Shown: piece after piece, positions 33,284 through 44,898 of the stretch
Position numbering within the stretch: the first letter of the stretch is position 1
How the letters are laid out: every line of letters begins with the position of its first letter
Source: Acanthopleura granulata
Taxonomy: Eukaryota; Mollusca; Polyplacophora; Chitonida; Chitonidae
Assembly (NCBI GenBank): GCA_016165875.1
Contig: JABBOT010000029.1
Span: 496,001 to 560,000 of the forward strand
DNA length: 64,000 nt
Direction: 5' to 3'
Position numbers and translations under genes: made by a program
Notes under the pieces: model-generated
What the model saw: only the letters and a program-made list of their open reading frames with translations
Databases searched by the model: none
Told to the model about the DNA's origin: nothing

Positions 33284-34340
33284 GTCGGTTGAGTATATTC
33301 GAGTAAAGAGATTGAGGAGCCCAGTAAAATCGTGGTGATAGATCCCAGCCCGAACAACTCGCGATTTGGTTTCGACGTATCTTTCCATAAAGTGCATGAA
33401 CGCTACACCTTACCGAAAATCATCAGCAACGCATTGGTCGAGGAATGGCACACCCAACGGATTGCGTGGTGGCAGAGCCAACTCAATTTCGCCGTATGGT
33501 GTGCCACGACCGGTTGTGGGGTGTCAAAAGAAAATCACCTCATAGCCGACACTACACTCAGCAGCTCTGTACTCCACTTCCACGTGTATTATCAAATGCG
33601 CCGTGTTCTGGAAGAGATTAAGGCAAAACTTCCATAAAACGATGCATAGAGTCCGACCGACACACACTACGACAGGAGGGCATACGAGCGAATTTGCGCG
33701 GAGTTTCGGGTCTCTCCGGACAGAATGGCGGAAAAAAAGAAGTGGGAATAATGGGTTAGGCGTGGCTTATTATTATGTCACCAGGACAGGATACGTGAGA
33801 TCGCATTACGACTACGATTCTAGCCGCATGTCATTCCAGCGAACACCGGAAAAGTTTCACACTGATTTCATATCGAAAGACACCGACGCCAATCAAGCAT
33901 AGGTCACATTCATCCTCGACAAATCTGAGGGGTTTACCCAGGCAGGTGTGGAAGGCGTGAACGACACCATTCGGATTTATTTTTGGGCAATTCTCGGAGC
34001 ACAGGCACAGACCCACAGCAGTAGCCTAGGCACAGTAGGCACGACAGTTGACTTGAAGAAGCAGTTTGTAGCTAATGTCAAAAACGCCATAGCAAGACCT
34101 GATGATCTGCTCTCGGCCACAGAGCGATACGGGAACGACCTGAGGTATGCCCGCTCCAAGGTGGTTTATGAGTTTGGCGTGGTCCTGTACATCACGCAAA
34201 GAAATATGGACGTGCGAATCGAAAAAATCTGTGGCTATAACAAGGAGATCGTCATAGCCACAGCAGACCAGAAACTCGGGGCCAAGGGCGATGTCAACTC
34301 GATAGTTCAGGCGCTTTTGACTGGGGGGCAAGCATTATAA
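33282..34340 (+). pseudogene. conserved virus-like protein of unknown function, broken
   Basis: Plus-strand gene in pieces. Possible ATG at 33282, a frame open from 33293 to 33637 (FHKVHERYTLPKIISNAL, LHFHVYYQMRRVLEEIK), then a shift to a frame open 33603-33902. A lone TAG (33900-33902) follows and the same frame runs on to 34340 (IRIYFWAILGAQAQTHSS, LRYARSKVVYEFGVV). The peptides look like a real, formerly single protein of about 350 residues with aromatic-rich, beta-type composition. I believe related uncharacterised proteins occur in other invertebrate genomes beside the polymerase-like gene, but cannot assign a role. A capsid or DNA-binding function would be a guess. Confidence 0.45.
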
Positions 34341-34486
34341 TGCCGCAGCCAACTGCATTACCTGTGCTGACTCCTACCACGGCGCGGACTTCAACCACAG
34401 CGCAGAAACTAACCACAACGCCAACTCCAGCGCCCTCTCCAGTGGTGAAGAATTCACCTTTTTTTCAAAAGCAATTTCGGGAGTGA
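34340..34486 (+). CDS. Thr/Pro-rich ORF truncated by LINE copy E
   Basis: ATG (34340-34342) overlaps the preceding TAA (34338-34340) as TAATG. The 46 codons before the LINE border are Thr/Pro/Ala-rich (LTTTPTPAPSPVVKN). The last two codons and the TGA belong to copy E, so the natural protein was longer. The composition suits a linker or glycosylated stalk; nothing more can be said. Confidence 0.35.
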   Translation: MPQPTALPVLTPTTARTSTTAQKLTTTPTPAPSPVVKNSPFFQKQFRE

Positions 34487-34637
34487 AAAGAATAGGGCCC
34501 CAGTTCTCTAGGCAAGCTTGTCGTACAAGGCGACTAATCTAGGGCTCTCCCGTGTGGTTCCAGTGAATAGAATAGTTCCACAGCCTCCCAGGCTTGTCGT
34601 AAAACGCGACTAGAAGGGACAACCTGTTTGCCTTGGG

Positions 34638-34844
34638 TTGCGACCCGTGATGGGGGAGGACGGGATCTTGGTGGCTGAGGGCCGGTTTATCTTGCGAGAT
34701 CCTCTAGCTCAAAACTCCACTTCGGGCCTTACTTCTCCAAAGACGGGCCTTCGGATGGCTCGCTCCGATCAATGGGCTGGTCACGCCTTGCCTCTCCGTG
34801 GTTCCAAAATTTCTTCATATCAACATTCTTTAGAGAACAAATGA
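34638..34844 (+). CDS. 5'-leader ORF of LINE copy E (68 aa)
   Basis: MRPVMGEDGILVAEGRFILR... ending SSYQHSLENK. Same frame, length and ending as copy A. No domain recognised. Confidence 0.3.
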   Translation: MRPVMGEDGILVAEGRFILRDPLAQNSTSGLTSPKTGLRMARSDQWAGHALPLRGSKISSYQHSLENK

Positions 34845-35119
34845 TTTTTCTCAATTTTCGTTCGTGGGATTGCGTTTGAGGCGGTGACTGTAGAGTCACT
34901 CAAGTATTTCGTGTCTAATGTCCAACCACCTTCATTGGGTGGGTGATGGAGGAGCTCGGGTGGGGAATGGGGTGTGCATATTAAGGCCATCTATTTGAGT
35001 ATACGCCATGTGGAATCCTTGGTGTCTTTCCTGTTGGGTATCCCCAGGTTCAGGCATCACCCTTGTTGGCACACCGTGGTGGGTGGGGAACACGTGGGGT
35101 AAATTCCTAATTACTTATT

Positions 35120-36179
35120 ATGAGTCCCCTAAATCTTTCATAAAATGTCTCTAACATTCGATCGTCGTTTCAGCCAACTTCAGGGGCTGATAAAAAGAGG
35201 AAGCTGGAGATTATATCATATCCCCTTGACAATGGACAGGAAAGTTGTCCGGCTTTCATTGTTTTCTCAACAAAGAGTGAACAAAAGCCGGCCTCTAAAA
35301 TACATCCTTTTCTTTTGAAGAGGGCTTTCCAGGGTGCAGCATATCTACATCGGCCCGAATAGGGTTAATGTGGATTTTGTACATACCTAACCCGACACGA
35401 TGATTGACTTGCCAAAAATTTGGTCATGGCAAAGGCCAATGTAAAAATAAACTTGTTTCTTTCCGATGTGGCAGTGAAAGTCATGGTGGTTTTGACTGCA
35501 GCAGCACAGTTAAGTGCTGCAATTGCGGCCGAGATCACATGGCCATCACAGGACTGTCCTCTTTTCATTAAAGAAAAACAAATAATCAATTTAAAAACTA
35601 AAAATGTTTCCTCAAAAATGTTGAGGAGGCGCGCAAATTGGCCTCATACGTCACCGAAGACTTCGTTTGCCAATGTAGTCAAGTGAGCTACAACATCTGT
35701 TGCAACTCAAACTTCCTTGACTTGGCCCATTGGAAACGACAAACCTAGTTCGATCACTGTGGAACCTGCAGCTCAACCTGCCCGGAACTCTTCTTCAACC
35801 CAGACCATCTCAGTGCAAGAAAAAAAACCAGTAAAGAATGCAGAAAAAATGTTACACCTGAATCTCAGCCCTCTAAAAATGATAATGATAAAAACAAATC
35901 CCAAAACAAACTTCAAGTAATATAAAACCCAGTAAACCGACTTCAAAGTAATATAAAAAGCAGTAAACCGAGTGGTCCAACAGAACGTCTGTCTAAGGGC
36001 ACTAGAGATCCTGTCCAAACATTTAACAGGTTTGGATCGTTGGAGGACGTTGTCCACATTAGATGCGGATGTAATGAATACGTCACCCGCAAACAGGGAC
36101 ATCTTCCAGCCGATCTCCAAGAAAGGGCCGTCCTCGGTCCAAATATAAAGACAAATCTCCTATACGACCCCCTCCGTAA
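35120..36179 (+). pseudogene. LINE ORF1, copy E
   Basis: ATG at 35120, early stops, and a deletion near 35338 joining the N-terminal region to the segment just before the knuckles. Later pieces (35717-35920) carry TWPIGNDKP. Stop TAA (36177-36179) again overlaps the ORF2 ATG (36179-36181). Confidence 0.75.
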
Positions 36180-39100
36180 TGTCTATAATACGACAAAATT
36201 ATACAGTGGAATTGACGCTGTTTTAAGATAAGCACTGCTGGTCCAATCATTAAATCCTATTGCCGTTTGTCTTCAGAAAACTTATCTGAAGTGCATGAGG
36301 ATCTTTGTGGAAGTGACCAATTTCCTATTATCCTAGAGCATCTCACTTCTAATTCTTCAGAACGTGTAGCTAGGTGGAAGTTCGGTAAAGTAGATTGGAT
36401 GGCATTTGAGGTGTCCTGTGAGGCTGATATCACTCCACAGACTCTCAATGCATCAAATGATCCCATATTAAAATTGAATGAGCTTATATTACGAGCTGCA
36501 GATAGAACTATCCCTAAGACCTCGACCAGTCCAAAATCCAAAAGTAAACCCTGGTACGACAATGACTGTCGTAAAGCCATTAATTACCGTAAAAAAGGGG
36601 AACGTATATTTAATCATTGTCCTACTGATAAAAATTTAAACCAGGTTCACATTCTTGGAGCTAAGGCTCGTCGATTACTTAAGTCCAAGAGACGATCTTG
36701 TTGGCGGAACTTCGTTTCAGGCATTACGTCAAAGACACCCATGCGAAAGGTCTGGAATATGGTTCAGAAACTTAAGGGGAAAAATAACAAAGCAAAAGTC
36801 CAGCACTTGAAAGATGGAGATAACATACTAAATTCTCCATCCAATTTAGCAAATATATTAGCGGAATCAATTTCTAAAAGAATCTTCTTCTGAGAATTTT
36901 ACTTCAGAATTTCAGCATATCAAAAACCATAAGGAGAAAATGAAATTACCCTTTTCTTCTAAAAACTTAGAAGATTACAGTCGTCGTTTTAGTATCGAGG
37001 AAGTAAAAACTGCATTCAGAAAGGCACATGATACTGCGTGTGGTCCTGATAATGTATATTATAAGTGTCTGAACCATTTACCACCTGAACCACTTGAGAC
37101 TCTCTTGGACTTACTGAATGATATTTGGATAGCTGGTAATTTTCCACCCTCATGGAGGGAGGCATGTATTATCCCGGTTCCCAAACCGGGTAAGGATCAT
37201 ACTGATCCAAATAATTACCGTCCCATAGCTCTTACCAGTTGCGTCTGTAAGACTATGGAAGGCATGATAAATGATAGACTTGTTTGGTTTCTTGAAACCA
37301 ACAAGTTACTATCTCATATCCAATGTGGCTTTGGTCAAGGTAGATCCATGATGGATCACCTTGTTCGATACGAATCTTACATTCGTGATGGTTTTATTAA
37401 TAATGAACATGTGGTGTCGATATTTTTTGACGCAGAAAAGGCGTACGACGCGAAATGGAAATATGGCATTTTAAAAGACCTCGAGGATATGGGCCTTAAG
37501 GGCCGATTACAAATATTTATATCCAAATTTTTATCTGATCGTCAGTTTAAGGTACTTGTGAGCTCCACACTTTCTGACTCTCGTTAGCCGGAAATGGTTG
37601 TAACCCAGGGCAGCAACCTATCGCCTACATTGCTCAGCATAAAAATAAATAGTTTGGCTAAAACCGTCACATCTGGTACTGAGGGTTCTCTATTTGCGGA
37701 TGATTTCCTCTTACGCTACCGTGCGAAAAATATGACTAATAGGGAACGTCTGTTGGAACTTTGTCTGAAAAAGATTGAGAAATGGGCAACTGAAAACGGT
37801 TTTAGATTTTCAAAGTCTAAAACTGTCGGTATGCAGTTTTGCAATAAACGGAAAGTTCATCTTGACCCCGAGCTTAATTTTTTGTGGTGAACAGATAAAA
37901 ATTGTTAGAAAAACTACATTTTTAGCTACAATATTTGATAATAAGGTATCTTTCATACCTCTTATTAAAATGCTTAAAGCTAAATGTACAAAGGCTCTCG
38001 ATGTATTTAAGGTTGTGTCTAGCACCGATTCCGGTCCTGACCGATCGGTTTTACTTAATGTATATCGTTCTGTGATGAGATCTAAATTGGACTATGAGTC
38101 CATCATTTATGGTTCCGCAAGGAAGTCGTAAATAAAAATGTTGGATCCTGTTCATCACCAAGGTCTGATGCTCAGCCTTGGTGCTTTTAGAACCTCACCA
38201 GTAGAGAGTTTATACGTAGAGGTACATGAGCCTTCTTGACATAACCGACGTATTAAACTCCGCCCTAAATATGCTAGAAAGCTTAAAGCTCATCCAACAA
38301 CCCTGCCCACGACTGTGTTTTCAATCCATCATATGTAGACAAATATACTAAATGTCCTGACAAGATCCCTCCGTTCGGTCTTCGTAAACGGGACCATGTT
38401 GTGGAATCTCACATCAAGTAGAGGAGATAGCTCCGGTATCTTTTCCAGAGTCTCCTCTCTGGCTTCTTCCACACCTTAAACTAATATTTGATCTACGTCA
38501 ACACAATAAATCGAACATAACTCCTCTTGTAATTCAGCAAGCTTTTGCTGAAATTTATTCAAATTATAAATTTATATACACTATCGGGTCGAAGGATGGG
38601 GACAAGCTTGCGGCTGCGGCTGTCTTAGAACAGCGGGTCTCTTCTCTTCGTCTCCCGTCTTCATCGTCTATCTTTTCTGGAGAAACCAGGGTTATGGGCG
38701 TGCCCAGAGGGCAACGATATGCAGTGATTCGTTCTCCTGCCTTTTGGCAATGCAGAATATTTAATGCAGTATTTAAAAATCCGCTCATTGCTGAAATTTT
38801 AGCCTTACATAGAAAATTGATTAAAAGAGGCAAAGATATATTCTGTTGAATACCAAGCCATGTTGGTATCCATGGAAACACAGTCGTGGACAGGGAGGCA
38901 AAGGCTGCCCTAAATAAATCCATATGAAAAATTAAAATCCCGTATACTGACTTTCGATCGAACATTCATCTGGCAGGATGAATGGGACGTGCAGGTGTGT
39001 AATAAACTGCACGCTATTCACCCTGTCATTGGCCATAATATTTATACACTGGGTTTGGCTGGTAGAGACCAGGTGGTTTTAACAAGATGCCGTGTTGGGC

Positions 39101-39297
39101 ATTCTCGTCTAACACACAATTTCATCCTGGATGGGAGCAGTGCTCCCGAGTGTGTTGGATGTGGTGCTGAATACGGCATCAAACATATCCTGGATGACTG
39201 TTTAGACTTTGCCCATGTTCGGCAAAGATTCCACACAGTAAACCCCATACTTGATTTGTTTGACAGCATCGCTATTGGCCTGTATCACAAAATATAA
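36179..39297 (+). pseudogene. LINE ORF2, copy E
   Basis: Most of the endonuclease is missing: QKTYLK near 36275 joins almost directly to VHEDLCGSDQFPI. Open segments are 36267-36893, 36940-37587 (FFDAEKAYDAKW, motif A), 37594-37890 (FADDFLL where other copies have YVDD) and 37775-38131. The RNase H region is heavily broken, but the CVGCGAEYGIKHILDDC finger is legible at 38989-39297. This is the most diverged of the long plus-strand copies. Confidence 0.8.
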
Positions 39298-39322
39298 ATT
39301 TTATTCTCAAAAATAAATATTT

Positions 39323-39544
39323 GCCGAGCAAGGAAATATGTCCTGTAATGACAGTAGAAATCCCTACGAGGAAACCAAAATGGCACCTTCGGAGTGAAAA
39401 AAGTATGTAACAAAAATGTTTCACTTTTTTGGCTCAAAATCGTGTGGTATTGGCCTGCCGTCAACTTCGTTGGTGTTTATTACGCTTGCTTCCATTGCGT
39501 TTATGGACTGTGCGAATCGTCAACGCTCCTTCCATATAGCGCCA
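39323..39544. other. short unrelated segment between LINE copies E and F
   Basis: About 220 bp not alignable by eye with the LINE or other repeats here. Confidence 0.4.
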
Positions 39545-41272
39545 TACCCGGGCTATGTCCTGGGGTATACTATTGCTTGCTCAAAAGAGTCAAACTGAAT
39601 GGATCCCAGCCGTACCTTAAATTACGATCAGATAAAAATTCTGATATAAATAAAGCTAACCGACCTTTTAGATCCATATCTGAAACATTTGTCAAAATAA
39701 TATATTTCCAGGTAGTGTCATAGGCCTTTCCGAGGTCAAAAAATATTGACACTACAGGCTCATTTTTAATAAAACCGTCAAAGATGAAAGTGTCGATTCG
39801 AATAAGGTGATAGAAGTGGTAATAAAAATAACATTGTATATAGACAATAGGTTGTTTGTCTTAAGGAACTAAACAAGTCGACCGGTTATCATTCGTTCCA
39901 TAGTTTTAAAGACGGAGCTGGTAAGAGATATGGGACGGTAATTATTTCGATCATATGATTCTTGTCCTGTTTGGGCACCGTGATAATACAGGCCTCCCTC
40001 CATGACGGGAGACTCCAAGAGTGTCTCTTGTAAATGGTTCAGATATTTATAATAAACATTATCTAGGCCGCACACAGTATCGTGCTTATTTGCTGTATAA
40101 CATGGAGAAGGTAGAATGCTATCGACATCTTTCAAATGTTGGATCTTTGCTTTTATTGTTTTTGCCCTGAGGTTCTAAACCATGTTCCAGACATTACGGC
40201 CTTTAATGGCGGCTTTGAGACAGTCTATCTTTACAGGGTTTACTTTTGGATTTTGGATTTGTTGAAGTCCTAGGGATGGTTCTATTAGATGGTTCATTAA
40301 ACTTCAGCAAAGGGTCTGCCGCATTGAGATTCTCTGGATTCTCTGGAATGATGTCAGTCTCACAGAACATCTCGAAGGCCATCTAATCTATTTCATCGAT
40401 TTTCACCTAACTATACGTTCTAAAGAACCAGAACTCAGAAGAAGAGAAAAATGTTCAGTATCACAGAGATCGTCATTCACCTTCCATGAAAAATCCAGTT
40501 AAAGTGATGGATCCGTCATAGTGCGAATATTTGAATATGAACCATTACCTGGATATAACTATTATTAGAGCCATCATTGAAATAAAAACAATTCATATGA
40601 ATATAAAAAGTCTTCTACTATTTTGCCTTATCATTTATATTATTACTACCACATAGAGTATTTTGGGCATTAAAATCTCCCCTAAAACCCGTTGGCATTT
40701 GTTCTTTTAAATTATGTAACTGCGAAGTGACAAAGAACAACGAGGTTTAGCATAACCGAGCATAAAGTGATTGTTTCCGATAAAGAGACACGAACGGACA
40801 CAAGGAAAGAGGACCCGCACCAAGCTCGCTCTTCCTTCCCAGAATAGGTGCTGTAAATTGTATAATTTTTGAGTGATGTTTTATCTTTGTCTGATATCTT
40901 CAGTTGCGTTTACTCAAGACAAAGGGTAACTAGATTTAAAGTTTGTTCTAAATGTGTGATTTCAATAAAATTGACCCGAAAGCCTTGACAATTCCATTGA
41001 ATGATTTTATCATGCATAGGCATTATCGACAGGGACGTAACGATGATTTATGTTTGGAGCACAGAGGACCTTTCCCTGATGTCTCTCAGATGCGGGTGAT
41101 GTATCTATCATGTCCACACCTGAAGTTAAAGGAGCAAGGTTCTCCAACGATTTAAACTTATTATATGTTTGAATTGGGACCTTAGGAACCTTAGAAGGAT
41201 GCTTTGTAGGGACACCTTGTTTAACGCTTTTCTGCATATTACGGGATTTACCGGGAGATGAAGAAGGTTTCT
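39545..41272 (-). mobile_element. LINE copy F, internal fragment of a divergent subfamily
   Basis: Minus-strand fragment running from RT motif B (39545) back through the endonuclease to the C-terminal part of ORF1 (41010-41272). Legible pieces are FFDLGKAYDTTWKY (39570-39752), RPISLTSSVFKTMERMI (near 39920) and TYNKFKSLENLAPL (near 41150). It is more diverged than the others and full of indels, so it is an older subfamily. Both ends are truncated. Confidence 0.75.
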
Positions 41273-41280
41273 TTTTTTTT

Positions 41281-43744
41281 TTGGACCGTAAAAGGGCTGA
41301 ACACAAGTTCAACCATTGTCCTACTGATAAAAATTTAAACCAGGTTCGTATTCTGGCAGCTAAGGCTCGTCGATTACTTAAGTCCAAGAGACGATCTTGT
41401 TGGCGGAACTTTGTTTCAGGCATTACGTCCAAAACACCTATGCGTAAGGTCTGGAATATGGTTCAGAAACTTCAGGTTAAAAATAACAAAGCAAAAGTCC
41501 AGCACTTGAAAGATGGAGATAACATACTAACTTCTCCATGTATTATCCCGGTTCCCAAACCGGGTAAGGATCATACTGATCCAAATAATTACCTTCCCAT
41601 AGCTCTTACCAGTTGCGTCTGTAAGACTATGGAACGGATGATAAATGATACACTTGTTTGGTTTCTCGAAACCAACAAGCTACTATCTAATATCCAATGT
41701 GGTTTTGGTCAAGGTAGATCCACAGTCGATCACCTTGTTCGACTTGAAAGTTTCATTCGCGATGGTTTTATTAATAATGAACATGTGGTGTCAATATTTT
41801 TTGACCTTGAAAAGCCCTACGACACCACATGGAAATATGGTATTTTAAAAGACCTCGCAGATATGGGCCTTAAAGGTCGATTACCTATATTTATATCCAA
41901 ATTTTTATCAAATCGTCAGTTTAAGGTACGGGTGGGGTCCACTCTTTCGGACTCTTATGAGCAAGAGATGGGTGTACCCCAGGGCAGTATCCTTTCACCA
42001 ACACTGTTCAGCATCAAAATTAATAGCTTGACCCAAAGATTAACATCTGGAACCGAGGGTTGTTTATATGTAGATGATTTTCTGATATGCTACCGCGCTA
42101 AAAATATGAATAACATCGAGCGGCAACTGCAGCTTTGTCTCAATAAGATCGAAAAATGGGCAGTTGCCATGGTTCTAGATTTTCTACGTCTAAAACCGTG
42201 GGTATGCATTTCTGTAATAAACGCAAACTTCATCTAGACCCCGAGCTTAAATTTTGTGGTGAACCAGTGAAGATTGTTGGGGAAAATGAATTTTTAGGAG
42301 TTATATTCGATAGTAAACTATCTTTTATACCTCACTTAAAAACGCTTAGAGCTAAATGTATAAAGGCTCTGGATATAATTAAGGTCGTGTCTAGCACCGA
42401 TTGGGGTGCTGACCGATCTGTTTTACTTAATGTATATGGTTCTGTGGTGAGGTCTAAATTGGACTATGAGTCCATCATTTATGGTTCCGCGAGGAAATCA
42501 TATCTTAAAATGTTGGATCCGGTCCATCACCAAGGTCTGAGACTCAACCTTGGTGCCTTTAGAACCTCACCAGTAGAGAGTTTATACGTGGAGGCCAATG
42601 AGCCTTCTTTATATAACCAACGTATTAAACTCAGCCTTCAATATGCAACAAAGCTTAAAGTTCACCCTGCCTACGACTGTGTTTTCAATCCATCATATGT
42701 AGACAAATATACTAAATGTCCTAACAAGATCCCTCCGTTCGGTCTTCGTATACGGGACCATGTTGTGGAAGCTAACATCAAGCTAGAGGAGATAGCTCCG
42801 GTATCTTTTCCAGAGTCTCCTCCCTGGCTTCTTCCACAACCTAAACTAATATCTGATCTACGTCGACATAATAAATCGAATACAAATCCTCTTATAATTC
42901 AACAAGCTTTTGCTGAAATTAAGGCTAATTATCCAAATTATAAATTTATATACATTGATGGGTCGAAAGATGGGGACAGGGTTGCGACTGCGGCTGTCTT
43001 AGAACAGCGGGTCTCTTCTCTTCGTCTTCCGTCTTCATCGTCTATCTTTTCTTCAGAAGCCAGGGCTTTACTCCTGGCCTTATCATATGTTTTCCCTGGG
43101 CGTGCCCAGAGGGCAATGGTATGTAGTGACTCGATCTCCTGCCTTTTGGCAATGCAGAATAATAAATTCAAAAAACCCGCTTATCATGGAAATTTTCGCC
43201 TTACATAGAAAATTGATTAAAAGAGGCAAAGATATTATATTCAGTTGGATACCAAGCCATGTTGGTATCCATGGAAACACAGTCGTGGAAAGGGAGGCAA
43301 AGGATGCCCTAAATAAATCCGTATCAAAAGTTAAAATCCCATACGCTGATTTTAAATCTAACATTGTTAAGTGTATCCGTCGCCTTTGGCAGCATGAATG
43401 GGACGTGCAGGTGTGTAATAAACTGCACGCTATTCACCCTGTCATTGGCCATAACTCTTATACACTGGGTATGTCTCGTAGAGACCAAGTGATTTTAACA
43501 AGATGCCGTGTTGGGCATTCTCATCTAACACACAATTTTATCCTGGACGGGAGCAGTGCTCCCGAGTGTGTTGGATGTGATGCTGAATACGGCATCAAAC
43601 ATATCCTGGTTGACTATGTGGACTTTGCCCATGTTCCATCAAAGATTCTACACAGTAAACTCCATATATGATTTGTTTGACAGCATCGCTGGCGACGCTG
43701 TCATAAAATATTTGAAGGCCATTGGCCTGTATCATAAAGTGTAA
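41281..43744 (+). pseudogene. LINE ORF2 C-terminal two thirds, copy G
   Basis: RT is open over 41281-42237, with RSTVDHLVRLESF, FFDLEKPYD, GVPQGSILSPT and YVDDFLICYRA. A deletion near 42165 shifts into 42156-43208 (LGVIFDSKLSF and RNase H with YIDGSKD, where the catalytic Asp is kept and Thr becomes Ile). The tail is in 43087-43671 (HVGIHGNTVVEREAK, CVGCDAEYGIKHILVD) and 43556-43744. It shares the uninterrupted GGG with copies D and E. Confidence 0.85.
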
Positions 43745-43984
43745 ATTTTGTTTTCATACATACTCGTGATAAAACTTCCTTAATATGCTGGTTTTCTAGT
43801 TTTAGCTGTTTTGGTTTTCTTACCTGATTTTAATCATGTCCGTACGTTTTTGGTTTGTTTTTAATGTTTTCATGTCACTATCGAAAACCTGAACTGTCTC
43901 GTGGTTCCACCTTGTTCTCGCCACGATATGGCTGAGATATTGCCGATGTAGCGTTAAGCCATAATCATTCATTCATTCATTCTT
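41281..43984 (+). mobile_element. LINE copy G, 5'-truncated
   Basis: Begins inside ORF2 (DRKRAEHKFNHCPTD) directly after a T run that ends copy F. It runs to a complete 3' UTR and tail (cattcattcattcattc, ending about 43984). Copies F and G meet head to head. A deletion near 41540 removes the segment between GDNILTSP and IIPVPKPGKDH. Confidence 0.88.
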
Positions 43985-43985
43985 T

Positions 43986-44436
43986 TTATTTTTTATTTTT
44001 TTTGGTATTTAACGAGATTTTCTTATTTTCGTCTTGTGTTTGAGTACAATCTGCCGTCTGGCTAGATAATATGACGGAGGATGAAACAGGGATGGACTTC
44101 GGTTTCTCGACGCCACTGGGATAAGTGAAGGTGATCATTGTCCGGTTTGTGAGCCTCCTGTTACGAAATATTATGTTTAACTTTCGTTGTGACAATCCGT
44201 TTTTCTAGTACGAAATGAGGGCAAACACGCGAAGAAGCCACGTGTGATACGTTACAATCTGAACACTTGACATGGTTCTTGCAATCGAATAACTCGTGTA
44301 CCTTGGTCACGCCTAGTGATGTTAAATCGGCGACAATTTTATCCTCCGTGCGGTCTTCCAAGTCAGCATCCCGATCTCGATAACCCTCTGACATGTGTTC
44401 AACGAGTTGTGGGGGAGACGAAGAGCTGGATGTCAT
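43986..44436 (-). pseudogene. ORF1 fragment of a divergent related LINE
   Basis: Minus-strand text YRDRDADLEDRTEDKIVADL and GVTKVHELFD aligns with the RDGDIFDLSEEEICAELKP / GVVRVKRF block of the main family's ORF1. KCSDCNVSHVASSRVCPHF aligns with the third zinc knuckle (CX2CX3HX6C). CTQTQDENK downstream matches CSTQTITVQE. The middle (first two knuckles) is deleted. It is much more diverged than copies A to I, so a separate older family. Copy G's tail abuts it. Confidence 0.6.
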
Positions 44437-44577
44437 TTACATTTTTAAGCGACGGGTTAATGGCCTGCTGACTGAAAGAGCATTTAGTCCAAAGTCTCCA
44501 TTTTTTTAATTTTTTGACCTGCCTTATCTGACCTGCACAGCCCCGAATGGCCTAGCCTAAAGCAATGGCCTTAAGCT

Positions 44578-44898
44578 TTGGTGAAGGTTTGGCAGGGTTT
44601 CTGGTTGTCAAAACCAGAAAGGCAGGCGAAATATCCGGTAATAAATTATCTGACAGCTCCTCGTTTCTTCCTAGTTTTTTCCTGTTTTTTTTCTTCTGCC
44701 CCACGTCATGTAGTTGGTGAAGGAGAAGATATTGTGGAACTGTTGGAATCAGTAGAAGAAAGATTTAGGGAAGATATGGCATGTATATTTAAGGCTTCGT
44801 CTCGCCGCGACGCCAGGCCGCCTCGGAATGTCAACAGGTACGAAACCCCGTTGCGAGTAACCAACATAAAGAGAGACTGGAATTCCACGCCAACCTAA
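44578..44898 (+). other. 106-codon open frame, unidentified
   Basis: The second half (EDIVELLESVEERFREDMAC and ARPPRNVNRYETPLRVTN) has plausible protein composition and might be a retroelement gag remnant. No zinc knuckle or protease motif follows and no splice sites are convincing. Possibly coding, possibly chance. Confidence 0.2.

Larger units (their letters stand above)
34478..39322 (+). mobile_element. LINE copy E, 3'-truncated and degraded
   Basis: Starts within the family's first bases (cgggagtgaaaagaat), lacking only the first few. It runs through leader, ORF1 and ORF2 and ends in aaaataaatatttg, without the rest of the 3' UTR or the ATTC tail. It has a deletion in ORF1 (about 35338) and another near 36285 that removes most of the endonuclease. 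It shares with copy I a variant C-terminus (SIAIGLYHKI, lacking GDAVIKYLKA) and the ttctcaaaaataaatatttg 3' sequence. Confidence 0.88.

Noticed and set aside
31155..34477. Bacterial contamination as source of the GC-richer block
   Set aside because: Joined without gap to LINE copies on both sides, with eukaryote-style decay, and the peptides recall invertebrate genomic families. Long-read support would still be useful.
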